DNA from: JBBTIS01 sp038059855
Lineage (GTDB): Bacteria; Elusimicrobiota; Elusimicrobia; JACQPE01
Direction of reading: 5' to 3'
DNA: 31,690 nt
Assembly (NCBI GenBank): GCA_964357255.1
Contig: CAYHKQ010000019.1
Location: 1-31,690 of the forward strand
The notes under the pieces are model-generated. The model did not search any database and was not told where the DNA came from. It was given only the letters and a program-made list of their open reading frames with translations. This document shows positions 1 to 7,904 of the stretch, in pieces. The position numbers were made by a program, and so were the translations under genes. The number at the start of each line of letters is the position of its first letter. Position 1 is the first letter of the stretch.

Positions 1-1624
1 CTTCCAGCGCCATCTCCCCGCAAAGGCTACGAACCTCGTCCGCGCTGACAAGAGGAAAATTGACGGCGTCGGGAAACCCTGCGACCGCAAAAGTCTCGCG
101 AATCGCCTTGCCGGCGCGTTCCGAAGCGTCATTGTCCGTATCGAAGCCGGCGGCCGGCAAAGAAATTTTTTTCGCCGATTGCTGCCGGCCGGGCACCCTG
201 GAAAATCCAAGATAGCGAAGCGCTTCTTCGGCAATGTCTTCCTTGCGGCGCAAGTCCGGCCTCCAGGATTTTGGGGTCAGGGTCCAGCGCAGGGAATCGT
301 TCTTGCGCATATCTTCGCACAGAGGCCTTAAAATTCCGAAAAGCTCTTCGGCGTTTACGGTAAACCCTAAAATTGAATCCAAAGAATCCGAAGAAAATTC
401 AAAACTATAGGGAATGGACGGGTTCGGATAAACGCTAAACGTCGGTCCGACGACGCCGCCGGCGGTTTGTTGTATCAAATTGACCGCGCGCGCCAAAACA
501 AAATCCACGCGCGCAATATCCGTTTCCTTTTCAAAACGGGCCGAAGATTCCGTCCTCAAGCCCAATCGCCGGGCCGTGGCCCGCACCGCGCCCCTGGCAA
601 ACCAGGCACATTCCAAAAAAATCTCTGATGTTGTCTCGATAACTTTAGAGGAATCGCCGCCGATTATTCCGGCTAAAGCGGCTGGACCTGAGTGATCGGC
701 AATAACAACGTCGCCAAGTTCAAGACGATAATTCTGTCCATCCAAAGCGTGAAGCGTTTCCCCTGACTTGGCTTGGCGTACGCGAATTTCCTTTCCCTCA
801 ATCCGGGACCAATCAAAAGCGTGTAAAGGCTGGCCAAGCTCAAGAGCCACGTAATTGGTGACATCAACGACATTGTTGATGGTTTTAACGCCCAAGGCCT
901 CCAAACGATTGGCCATCCACAAAGGGCTTTTGCCAACCTTAATGTCACTCAAAAGCGCTCCCTCGTAACGGCGGCAGACGCCGGCCGCGTCTTCCTCAAT
1001 TGAAACTACAATTGTTCCCCTCGCTTTCAAGGGAGCCAATTTCAAATCATTGGCTCCCGATCGCCAGAAAAAAACGCTGATTTCGCGGGCAAGGCCCAGA
1101 TGGCTCATCAAATCCCAGCGATGGAACGGAAGTTCTACGTCGAGGACGGTCTCGGGCTTGATGTATTCTCTCAAATCCTTGCCCACCGCCCAATCCTCGG
1201 GCAAAACAAGAATGCCGTCATGATTTTTATCAAGGCCAAGTTCAGAGGAAGAGCAAATCATGCCGTCGCTTTGCACGTTGCGAATTTTTCGGCTTTGAAT
1301 AATCATCGGCCCTTGTCCGACGATTTCAAGCTTAGCGCCCACGCGAGCGAAGGCAACCTTCTGATTGGCCGCCACGTTGGGAGCGCCGCAAACGACCTGA
1401 TAGCTCATTGCACCGTCAGAGACCTTGGCGAGCCGGAGCCGGTCGGCGTCAGGATGATTTTGAACCTCAAGCACTTGAGCCACGACGACCCCGTTAAACG
1501 CCGCCTTTGCCTGATGAATCGAGGCGACAGTCAAGCCGACCTGCTCTAATGCCTCGATAATTCTTTCTTGCCCCGGCGTGGGATGCGGCAAAAACTCTTC
1601 AAGCCAACTTAAGAGATATTTCAT
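1..1624 (-). CDS. pheT: Phenylalanyl-tRNA synthetase beta subunit, partial (3' end outside window)
   Basis: Beta chain of the alpha2-beta2 phenylalanyl-tRNA synthetase, which charges tRNA-Phe in the cytoplasm. Translation from the ATG at 1624 begins MKYLLSWLEEFLPHP and stays open to the window edge, giving about 541 of the usual roughly 800 residues. An EMAP/Trbp-like tRNA-binding domain is visible at about residues 40-150 (NHPDADRLRLAKVSDG, VVCGAPNV), followed by the B3/B4 editing region (PLHAFDW, GGDSSKV, ESSARFEK) and part of B5. The start lies 10 bp behind the pheS stop, so the two are very likely cotranscribed and translated together. The catalytic-like core and anticodon-binding C-terminus are outside the window. 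Identification is firm; only the missing 3' end is unknown. Confidence 0.95.
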   Translation of the reverse strand, partial: MKYLLSWLEEFLPHPTPGQERIIEALEQVGLTVASIHQAKAAFNGVVVAQVLEVQNHPDADRLRLAKVSDGAMSYQVVCGAPNVAANQKVAFARVGAKLEIVGQGPMIIQSRKIRNVQSDGMICSSSELGLDKNHDGILVLPEDWAVGKDLREYIKPETVLDVELPFHRWDLMSHLGLAREISVFFWRSGANDLKLAPLKARGTIVVSIEEDAAGVCRRYEGALLSDIKVGKSPLWMANRLEALGVKTINNVVDVTNYVALELGQPLHAFDWSRIEGKEIRVRQAKSGETLHALDGQNYRLELGDVVIADHSGPAALAGIIGGDSSKVIETTSEIFLECAWFARGAVRATARRLGLRTESSARFEKETDIARVDFVLARAVNLIQQTAGGVVGPTFSVYPNPSIPYSFEFSSDSLDSILGFTVNAEELFGILRPLCEDMRKNDSLRWTLTPKSWRPDLRRKEDIAEEALRYLGFSRVPGRQQSAKKISLPAAGFDTDNDASERAGKAIRETFAVAGFPDAVNFPLVSADEVRSLCGEMALE

Positions 1625-1634
1625 AGAAAAATTT

Positions 1635-2714
1635 TCACTTAATCGCTCCGGTGGAAAACTGTTCCAAAAATTCCCAATCGTTCTCATAAAATAGCCGAAT
1701 ATCGGGAATCCCCCAAAGCGCCATGGCCGCTCGCTCGAGGCCCAATCCGAACGCGAAACCACGCCATTCATCAGGGTTGTGACCTAATCGTTCCAAAACA
1801 GAAGGATGAATCATTCCCGCGCCCAGCATCTCGAGCCAGCCGTTGCCGCAGGTAGAACATCCCTTGCCCCTGCAACGAAAACACCGAATTTCAACTTCAC
1901 AAGAAGGCTCCGTAAAAGGAAAATAGCTTGGCCGAAAGCGAATATCCGTGCCTTCGCCAAAAAGCTCCGTAGCCCATATTTGCAACGTAGCTTTTAAATC
2001 GGCAAGGCTCAAATCCCGATCTAACGCGAACGCGTCAATCTGATGAAAAACCGGAAGATGAGTCGCATCTATCGCCTCGCGGCGAAAGACCTTCCCCATC
2101 GTCACATGCCGATAGGGCGGCGGCTCACTCCGCATGACGGGAATCCAAAACGGCGTGGTATGAGTCCTAAGCAACCATTGTTTCCCATTTTTCGCTTGCG
2201 CTCCATCGCTCCCCGCTTTCAGGTAGAGCGTATCATGCATGTCCCGCGCCGGATGATCCGGTGGAATATTCAGAAGAGTAAAATTATTCTCGTCCGATTC
2301 AATTTCCGGACTCTCGGAAAATCGAAAACCCAAACGCTCGAAAACCCGCAGAATTCTCTGGGCGGCTATCATTAGGGGGTGGCGGTGCCCCCTCGGCCAA
2401 GGTCGTCCCGGTAAGGTAAGGTCCCGGGCGGGATCATCGCTCTTGGCTCTTAATTCCAACCGCAACAGCTCAATCTCGCGAGCATCGAACGCTTGCGTTA
2501 ATTCTTTTTTGATTATGTTCGCGGCGGAGCCGATGAGCCTCTTATCCTCCATGCTCATCAAAGCCAAATCGCGCAGAAGAAGATTCAGTTTGGATTTACG
2601 CCCGAGCGTTCGAAGCCGGAGGGACTCTAGCGAGCGGCGCGAGACTGCTCGACGAATCTGAGAAAACGCTTGGTCTTTAAATTTTTGAAATTCTTTTTCA
2701 GAAAGCCTGGCCAC
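1635..2714 (-). CDS. pheS: Phenylalanyl-tRNA synthetase alpha subunit
   Basis: Catalytic alpha chain of PheRS, 359 aa, close to the family norm. An N-terminal basic coiled-coil arm (residues 1-95) that grips tRNA is followed by the class II core: motif 2 region at about 205-213 (GKVFRREAIDATH), FTEPSCEVEI at 267-276, and motif 3 GLGLERAAMALWGI at 323-336. Residues 272-289 carry a Cys-rich insertion (C272, C278, C281, C286, C289 in a CFRCRGKGCSTC context) that looks like a zinc knuckle; some bacterial PheS proteins have it and E. coli lacks it. The start codon is GTG (2712-2714), 9 bp after the rplT stop, with no clear Shine-Dalgarno sequence, so it is probably translated by coupling to rplT. 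Confidence 0.96.
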   Translation of the reverse strand: MARLSEKEFQKFKDQAFSQIRRAVSRRSLESLRLRTLGRKSKLNLLLRDLALMSMEDKRLIGSAANIIKKELTQAFDAREIELLRLELRAKSDDPARDLTLPGRPWPRGHRHPLMIAAQRILRVFERLGFRFSESPEIESDENNFTLLNIPPDHPARDMHDTLYLKAGSDGAQAKNGKQWLLRTHTTPFWIPVMRSEPPPYRHVTMGKVFRREAIDATHLPVFHQIDAFALDRDLSLADLKATLQIWATELFGEGTDIRFRPSYFPFTEPSCEVEIRCFRCRGKGCSTCGNGWLEMLGAGMIHPSVLERLGHNPDEWRGFAFGLGLERAAMALWGIPDIRLFYENDWEFLEQFSTGAIK

Positions 2715-2723
2715 ACAAGAATT

Positions 2724-3089
2724 CTAAGCAACCGCCGGCTCAGCGCTGTCCTTGGCCAGATGAACCAATGCCTCAAAATTCTTGGGATCGTGGACGGCTA
2801 GGTGCGCCAAGCTTTTTCGATTAAGATTAATATTGTTTTTCTTGAGGGTCGAAATGAATACCGAATAAGAAATGCCCTCTTTGCGGGTCGCCGCGTTAAT
2901 CCGTGTAATCCACAGCGATCTCATAACCCGTTTTTGATTTTTACGAGAAATATAGGCGAATCGCAACGAGCGATCCACTTGCTGTTTAACCAAGCGCCAT
3001 CTGCGACCCCGATCGGAATAATAACTTTTGGCAATCCTAAAAACTTTTTTCTTTCGATGCCTTGAATAAACCCCGCTTTTAATTCTCAT
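2724..3089 (-). CDS. rplT: 50S ribosomal protein L20
   Basis: Large-subunit assembly protein L20, 121 aa, the normal size. The very basic N-terminal extension (MRIKSGVYSRHRKKKVFRIA) and the globular part (WITRINAATRKEGISYSVFI, NRKSLAHLAVHDP) are typical. It follows rpmI by 27 bp and precedes pheS by 9 bp, the conserved infC-rpmI-rplT order. In other bacteria L20 (or L20 with L35) represses this operon by binding its leader mRNA; whether that happens here cannot be judged. The C-terminus is slightly extended (AEPAVA). Confidence 0.97.
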   Translation of the reverse strand: MRIKSGVYSRHRKKKVFRIAKSYYSDRGRRWRLVKQQVDRSLRFAYISRKNQKRVMRSLWITRINAATRKEGISYSVFISTLKKNNINLNRKSLAHLAVHDPKNFEALVHLAKDSAEPAVA

Positions 3090-3116
3090 ATTAATTCTGA
3101 ACCTTTCTTCATTTTT

Positions 3117-3314
3117 TTAAGCATAAGGCAACAGCGCTTTGATCACTTTAGCGTCGCCTTTCTGAAGCTTATTCGCTTTACGATTTTTGCGTCCCCAAGA
3201 TGAGCTCCAGCCTGCCAGCAGATGCCTGGAATTCGCCTTTTTGTGAAGGACCTTGCCTTTTTTGGTTATCCTAAAACGCTTTTTAGCGCCACTGTGCGAT
3301 TTTAACTTTGGCAT
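3117..3314 (-). CDS. rpmI: 50S ribosomal protein L35
   Basis: Small basic large-subunit protein L35, 65 aa, full length. It shows the standard features: MPKLKSHSGAKKRFRITKKGK at the start, HLLAGWSSSWGRKNRKA in the middle, and a C-terminal segment ending AKVIKALLPYA. It lies 24 bp behind infC and 27 bp ahead of rplT. Nothing odd is visible. Confidence 0.97.
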   Translation of the reverse strand: MPKLKSHSGAKKRFRITKKGKVLHKKANSRHLLAGWSSSWGRKNRKANKLQKGDAKVIKALLPYA

Positions 3315-3338
3315 ATATTCCTTAGCAGTCGCTCGTTA

Positions 3339-3857
3339 TTATTTCTTTGGTGAAAGCACCATGATAAGACGTTTACCCTCATACATGGGCTCTTTGTCCA
3401 CTTTAGCTTTTTCTTTAAGCCTTTCCTTAATTACAGCGATCAATCTGTTTCCGATTTCCTTGTGCACAATCTCGCGCCCGCGAAAAAAAACCGTGATGCG
3501 AACCTTGTCGTTGTCAGAGAGAAATCCCTCAATGTGTTTGAGCTTGGTCTCGAGGTCATGTTCGTGCACCGTTGGGGTAAACCTAACCTCTTTGAGTTCA
3601 CCCGCTTTATTCTTTTTATTTGTTTCCTTTAATCGCCGTATCTGCTCATACTTAAATTTCGCAAATTCAACAATTTTACAAACCGGCGGACTAGCCGCCG
3701 GCGCCACCTCAACCAAATCCAATCCAATCGCGTCGGCCTGCCGCAACGCCTCGGGCGTGGGCACAATGCCGACCTGAACGCCCATAGCGTCTATCAGCCG
3801 GACCTGGAAGGCCCTAATGTCGCGGTTGATTCTCCAGTAGGGAAGTCTTTCGCGAAT
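3339..3857 (-). CDS. infC: Translation initiation factor IF-3, probable ATT start
   Basis: IF-3 binds the 30S subunit and checks start-codon choice. The first ATG (3785) would remove the conserved N-terminal segment RINRDIRAFQVRLID, so the gene must begin upstream. The best start is ATT at 3855-3857 (MRERLPYWRINRDIRA), 11 nt after an AAAGGA Shine-Dalgarno at 3869-3874; an in-frame TAG lies a few codons further up. This gives 172 aa, the usual length. The N-domain (VGIVPTPEAL, LDLVEVAPAASPPVCKI) and the C-domain (KEVRFTPTVHEHDLETKLKH, FRGREIVHKEIG) are both clear. A non-AUG start is a known autoregulatory trait of infC, since IF-3 itself discriminates against such codons; its use here is inferred from the frame and the RBS. 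Confidence 0.93.
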   Translation of the reverse strand: MRERLPYWRINRDIRAFQVRLIDAMGVQVGIVPTPEALRQADAIGLDLVEVAPAASPPVCKIVEFAKFKYEQIRRLKETNKKNKAGELKEVRFTPTVHEHDLETKLKHIEGFLSDNDKVRITVFFRGREIVHKEIGNRLIAVIKERLKEKAKVDKEPMYEGKRLIMVLSPKK

Positions 3858-3877
3858 GGCCGTCAGAATCCTTTGCT

Positions 3878-3909
3878 AATGCCTGAGCGCATTTTATCCA
3901 TGCGGCATT
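3878..3909 (-). promoter_or_regulatory. Hairpin in the infC leader
   Basis: Between the upstream gene's stop (3916) and the infC start, the transcript can fold with AATGCC (3909-3904) against GGCATT (3883-3878) and an inner GCAT/ATGC pairing. It ends just before the infC Shine-Dalgarno. There is no U-tract, so it is not a standard terminator. It could be a weak processing or regulatory structure; function is unknown. Confidence 0.3.
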
Positions 3910-3915
3910 ATTCTA

Positions 3916-5511
3916 TCAAAAGAGAAACGCTAATTGAGCCGCCAACGAAGCATTAGCCGGAATTTTTTGAGTAGCGCCTTTGTCGTCTTTGAACGATTCC
4001 GTTTCTGCGCTGAGCGAACCGCCCAGGTCCACGATAACATGAAGGAAATTAAATCCCGCGCCCGCCGTGTACGCCACGCGCGAATTCGAGGCCGCGATAT
4101 TTTTCATAAGGCCGGCGCGCAGAGGAATGTTGAGCCAGCTTCGATTAAACACATTAATTTCCGTGCCGGCGTTAAACATGCGTGATTTAAAACCGGGAAC
4201 CGCCGTCGCATTGTTCGTGAGATCAACATCAGCCGCGAGAGTCCAAAAATTAAAAGGGCTCAAGGCCAAGCCCATGCGCACCTGCGGGTCCAACGCATAT
4301 TTGGAAGACTCTCCCGCGGCAATGGCCGTAGACGGCTGGTCGAATTTGGGCCGGTTAATGTTGCGTCCCACCGCGCCGACACGAGGCCTCATGGGCAGAA
4401 AATCCCAGGTCTTGTTCATGTCAAAATAAACGCCAAGGTCCAATCCCGGCTGTAACGAAGTTTTAGAGACCCCGGTGAAATCTTTGTAAAAATTAGAAGC
4501 CCCCGCCTCTTTCTGCAAAACTTGAAATTTGGCATAGCCCACGTTGCCTTGTATCACCTTAAGATTGACTCCAACGGCCAATCCGGGCAAAAACAAGGAC
4601 TTGCTAAAGCCCAGCGCCAACTCAGTAAAGGAAGCGCCTCGAAGGGTAAGATTGCTGGCGTTATTGGCGTAGGAACTGGTTGAAGCGACGATGGCCAAAA
4701 CCGGCAAAGCCACGGGCGCATTCAGGGAAATGGCTGTGGCCGCGTCGGTTATTTGCGAGTCAGAAGCCCCCGCGGTGACCGCCACGTTAACCAGGGCATT
4801 GCCGAGTTGCGCGGCATCGCCGATTCCATTGGCGCTAAGGCAAGTTGGCGAGCCGCAGATCACCTGGCTGATCGTTGAATACCCGCCGGCGCCAATAGCC
4901 GAGGCAATAGCCGTAGCGGCATTTTGCTGGGCCGCAGACCCTACCGGCGCTAAAACATTGGCGCTACTGATAACCACCCCTGAGCCGGGAACCCCGCTCA
5001 CGCCGCCGAGACCAATATTAGACGTATCCACAAAGGGAGTGGCGCCGATGGAAATATAATTATTGACCGAGAGAACAAATTTATTGATCTTGATATTGAC
5101 GCCTGCGTTCATGTCAATCAAGGCCCCCTTGCCTGGCCTGTTGAGAGAATCGAGCGCGGCCACTCCTTGAAAAAAAGCGGCCATTTTATCGGTATCCATG
5201 CCGCCGCCGCTTTTTTGGGCCGATTGAAGGGCCTCGTATCTGGAGGCGATGTTGCTGAGATTGCGCGCATCGCCCAAAAGTCCGCCGGTAAATTCAAAAC
5301 GGCCGCCGATGGGCATTTGAAAACCGGAAACGTTTTTTTCCTGGCCCAAACCGCCCGGGTTCCAATGCTGGGCTAAATTACCCTTAGCCACGGCCGTAAA
5401 AGCCCCGCCCATGCCCAGGGCCTGAGGCCCAAGAATCTGCCAAGATTCAGCGCTCAGGGGAGAGACGAGCAACGCGGCTGAGGCGAATAAGATAAAAAAG
5501 GAATTTTTCAT
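3916..5511 (-). CDS. Outer-membrane beta-barrel protein, FadL/PorV/TraF-like
   Basis: Predicted 531-aa exported protein. The start is the ATG at 5511, preceded by the strong Shine-Dalgarno GAGGGAGGG; the frame is open further upstream, but only through the repeat at 5521-5672. A signal peptide (MKNSFFILFASAALLVSPLSA, cut about residue 21) is followed by ILGPQALGMGGAFTAVAKG and HWNPGGLG, the N-terminal signature of FadL-like, PorV and TraF_2/UPF0164 outer-membrane proteins. The rest has alternating hydrophobic strands, Ala/Gly/Ser-rich loops and a terminal ...LAAQLAFLF with a C-terminal Phe, typical of barrels assembled by BamA. The substrate is unknown. It sits, unusually, between thrS and infC. 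A PorV-like shuttle for the SprA-like protein at 23351-28708 is possible but unproven. Confidence 0.8.
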   Translation of the reverse strand: MKNSFFILFASAALLVSPLSAESWQILGPQALGMGGAFTAVAKGNLAQHWNPGGLGQEKNVSGFQMPIGGRFEFTGGLLGDARNLSNIASRYEALQSAQKSGGGMDTDKMAAFFQGVAALDSLNRPGKGALIDMNAGVNIKINKFVLSVNNYISIGATPFVDTSNIGLGGVSGVPGSGVVISSANVLAPVGSAAQQNAATAIASAIGAGGYSTISQVICGSPTCLSANGIGDAAQLGNALVNVAVTAGASDSQITDAATAISLNAPVALPVLAIVASTSSYANNASNLTLRGASFTELALGFSKSLFLPGLAVGVNLKVIQGNVGYAKFQVLQKEAGASNFYKDFTGVSKTSLQPGLDLGVYFDMNKTWDFLPMRPRVGAVGRNINRPKFDQPSTAIAAGESSKYALDPQVRMGLALSPFNFWTLAADVDLTNNATAVPGFKSRMFNAGTEINVFNRSWLNIPLRAGLMKNIAASNSRVAYTAGAGFNFLHVIVDLGGSLSAETESFKDDKGATQKIPANASLAAQLAFLF

Positions 5512-5520
5512 TAACCCTCC

Positions 5521-5672
5521 CTCTTTATTCGCGGCCCTTTCGGGCTTAACGCCCACGCCTTTGACGGCGTGGGCCGCTTTACAAGGGGGGCCCTGCCCCC
5601 CGTTATATCGTCGCAAATATTGCCGAAGCTGGCTTCGGCAATATTTGCTGAACCCCCCGAAGAGGAGTCCTT
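5521..5672 (-). repeat. Structured leader repeat, copy A (upstream of the outer-membrane protein gene)
   Basis: A 152-bp element, nearly the same as the copies at 22327-22682. It fills the gap between the thrS stop and the Shine-Dalgarno of the downstream gene. Read on the minus strand it forms successive hairpins: ACTCCTC-TTCG-GGGGGGT (UUCG loop); an 18-bp-class stem GCAAATATTGCCGAAG/CTTCGGCAATATTTGC; GGGGGGC/GCCCCCC; CCCACGCC/GGCGTGGG; and GCCC-GAAA-GGGC (GNRA loop). The element ends directly at the AAAGAGGGAGGG ribosome-binding region. It may be a cis-regulatory RNA or a mobile palindromic repeat. Confidence 0.85.
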
Positions 5673-5683
5673 TATTAAGCATT

Positions 5684-7474
5684 TTATTGGGTTGCCGCGG
5701 CCAACTTTCTCAGGGATATTGGCAAATCATGCAAAGACACATTGCCGAGATTAGTTCCATCGCGAGCGCGAAGGGTAACGGTGCGGCCTTCGGCTTCCTT
5801 AACGCCGACAATGGCGAGAATGGGAACCTTCTCCAACGTAGCGTCGCGAATTTTAGCCGAGATTCTTTCATGGCCTGCGTTAATTTCAACTCGAAAATCT
5901 TCGACTTTGAGATGGCGGGTCACTTCCTCGGCATAAGCCGCGGCCTGGGGATTGACGGCCAGGACCTTGACTTGCACCGGAGCGAGCCATAAAGGAAAGG
6001 CGCCGCCGTAATGCTCGATTAAAATTCCAAAAAAACGCTCAAGCGAACCGAACAGGGCCCGATGAATCATGACTGCGCGATGATCCTTGCCGTCAGAACC
6101 GCGATAGGTGACGTCAAATCGTTCCGGCAAATTAAAATCAAGCTGAATGGTTGAACACTGCCACTGACGATTTAAGGAATCCTTGATTTTGATGTCAATC
6201 TTCGGTCCGTAAAAAGCTCCGCCGCCCTCCTCAACCTCATAATTAAGACCCAAATTTTCAAGACTGCTTTTAAGCGTTTGAGTGGCCTGTTCCCAAATTT
6301 CCGCTCTCCCAACGTATTTTTCCGGACGCGTCGAAAGCATGATTTCGATTTTTTTAAACCCAAACATGCCCAGAAAATCCCTTGCCAACGACAAGACTTT
6401 TTTGAGCTCCTCGCCCAAGTGTTCTAAGCCCAGAAAAATATGGGCGTCGTCAATTGTAAATCCCCTTACGCGCAAGAGGCCATGCAAAACACCGGACTTT
6501 TCAAAACGATAAACAGCGCCGAGTTCCGCCAAACGAAAAGGAAGCTCCCGATAAGAGTGAAGGTTGGACTTATAAATCATAATGTGGCCCGGACAGTTCA
6601 TGGGTTTGACGCGAAAAGGCCGGCCTTCCACGTCCATAGCGCCGTACATCAATTCGGAATACGCCTCAAGATGCCCGCTGATTTTGTACACATCTTCGCT
6701 CGCCACGTGAGGCGTGTACGCCATGTGATAGCCTTCCTGAAGATGGCGCTTCTTCCAGAGGTCCTCGATCAACATGCGCACCAAGGCGCCCTTGGGATGC
6801 CAATGAATCAGGCCGCCGCCGATCTCCTCATGAATGGAAAAAAAGCCAAGCTGGGCTCCAAGCTTTCTATGATCGCGCTTTTTGGCTTCCTCAAGACGCT
6901 CTAAATGCGCCTGTAGCTCTTCCCTGGTGAGCCAGGCCGTGCCGTAAATGCGCTGGAGCATGGGCTTTTTTTCATCGCCGCGCCAGTAGGCGCCGCTGAA
7001 ATGAAGCAAATGAAAATGCCGGGCTTCGCCCGTGTTAAGCGCATGGGGCCCCCGGCACAAATCGGTAAAGGTGTCGTGCTGATAAAACGACACCTCCTCG
7101 GCAGGCGCAAGGCCTTCGATAATCTCCACTTTATAGTTTTCGTTTCGCTCCTGAAAATAACGCAAGGCTTCTTCCCTTGGTTTGACCGAATGATTAAACG
7201 AATGATTGCCGGCGATCACACCGCGCATCCGTTCCTCGATTTTGGGCAAATCCTCGGGAACAAAACGATGGGGCGTATCAAAGTCGTAATAAAATCCGTC
7301 CTCGATAATGGGTCCGATGGCCAGCTTCGTGCCTGGAAATAATTCCTGAACGCACTGCGCCATTATGTGGGCGCAAGAATGGCGCAAGCGCTCAAGACGC
7401 TCCTGGGCGCCGGCGCAATTTTGGACATCCTGCCCTGCCGGACTATTTTCCTGTCTCTGATTGATTTGATTCAT
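5684..7474 (-). CDS. thrS: Threonyl-tRNA synthetase, lacking the N-terminal TGS domain
   Basis: Charges tRNA-Thr. The editing (N2/SAD) domain begins almost at once (RLRHSCAHIMAQCVQELFPG at about residue 33), so the roughly 60-residue TGS domain of E. coli ThrRS is missing. The catalytic core shows MNCPGHIMIY with the zinc-binding Cys, RVRGFTIDDAHIF and QLDFNLPERFDV; the C-terminal anticodon-binding domain begins near WLAPVQVKVLAV. I chose the ATG at 7474 (MNQINQRQE, 596 aa); ATG 7486 (600 aa) is equally possible. A start at 7573 would overlap secG antisense and has no Shine-Dalgarno. Divergent from secG with about 50 bp between starts. It heads the cluster that continues to infC-pheT, though the repeat and an outer-membrane protein gene intervene. 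Confidence 0.94.
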   Translation of the reverse strand: MNQINQRQENSPAGQDVQNCAGAQERLERLRHSCAHIMAQCVQELFPGTKLAIGPIIEDGFYYDFDTPHRFVPEDLPKIEERMRGVIAGNHSFNHSVKPREEALRYFQERNENYKVEIIEGLAPAEEVSFYQHDTFTDLCRGPHALNTGEARHFHLLHFSGAYWRGDEKKPMLQRIYGTAWLTREELQAHLERLEEAKKRDHRKLGAQLGFFSIHEEIGGGLIHWHPKGALVRMLIEDLWKKRHLQEGYHMAYTPHVASEDVYKISGHLEAYSELMYGAMDVEGRPFRVKPMNCPGHIMIYKSNLHSYRELPFRLAELGAVYRFEKSGVLHGLLRVRGFTIDDAHIFLGLEHLGEELKKVLSLARDFLGMFGFKKIEIMLSTRPEKYVGRAEIWEQATQTLKSSLENLGLNYEVEEGGGAFYGPKIDIKIKDSLNRQWQCSTIQLDFNLPERFDVTYRGSDGKDHRAVMIHRALFGSLERFFGILIEHYGGAFPLWLAPVQVKVLAVNPQAAAYAEEVTRHLKVEDFRVEINAGHERISAKIRDATLEKVPILAIVGVKEAEGRTVTLRARDGTNLGNVSLHDLPISLRKLAAATQ

Positions 7475-7523
7475 AGCCGAGTCCATTCCAACAATGTATA
7501 AAATATATCCTAAAATTGAAGCA
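7475..7523. promoter_or_regulatory. AT-rich divergent promoter region between thrS and secG
   Basis: This 49-bp stretch separates two divergent starts and is markedly AT-rich (TATAAAATATATCC on plus). TATAAA at 7497-7502 could be the -10 box for secG, and TATATT/TATACA on the opposite strand for thrS. No convincing -35 boxes are visible, so exact assignment is uncertain. Confidence 0.4.
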
Positions 7524-7904
7524 ATGTATACAATTTTTACGGTTATCCATATTATCTCCTGCTTCCTAATCATCGTTATAGTTTTGCTTCAGAGCGGGCG
7601 TAGCGGCGGATTCCAGGGGGTTTTCGGCTCAAGCGGCGAAGTAATTTTTTCAACGCCTTCAGGGTCGTCGTTTTTAAGAAAGGCCACGGCGGTCTTAGGG
7701 ATTGTTTTTGGGGTAACATCGCTGACATTGACCGTATTTACAAAGAGCAGAATGTACCATTCCATAGTTCTGGAACAGGCGGCCCGGGCAGGCCAATCCC
7801 AGCCGCCGGCCCCGGCCCAACAGCCGCCTTCGACCCCCGGGGTTCCGACGAATGTTCCGGTTGCCGCTCCAACGCCCGAAACCCCTTCAAAAAAAGGCCC
7901 ATGA
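7524..7904 (+). CDS. secG: Protein translocase subunit SecG
   Basis: Small inner-membrane subunit of the SecYEG channel, 126 aa. Start chosen at ATG 7524 (MYTIFTVIHIISCFLIIVIVLLQ), which begins directly with the first membrane helix; an upstream in-frame ATG at 7494 would add ten residues unlike the family. The hallmark LLQSGRSGGFQGVFGSS loop lies at about residues 22-38, followed by the second helix (LRKATAVLGIVFGVTSLTLTVF). The C-terminal 45 residues are a Pro/Ala-rich tail, common in SecG of deep-branching phyla. Its stop overlaps the ATG of a possible tiny ORF. Confidence 0.92.
   Translation: MYTIFTVIHIISCFLIIVIVLLQSGRSGGFQGVFGSSGEVIFSTPSGSSFLRKATAVLGIVFGVTSLTLTVFTKSRMYHSIVLEQAARAGQSQPPAPAQQPPSTPGVPTNVPVAAPTPETPSKKGP

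Noticed and set aside
1100..1549. 149-codon plus-strand ORF
   Set aside because: It is antisense to well-conserved pheT and has no recognisable features.
5512..5682. In-frame 57-codon N-terminal extension of the outer-membrane protein
   Set aside because: It is a translation of the structured repeat. A strong Shine-Dalgarno and a signal peptide mark the real start at 5511.
7474..7573. Earlier thrS start at 7573
   Set aside because: It would overlap the secG coding region on the other strand, has no ribosome site and adds a hydrophobic stretch foreign to ThrRS.
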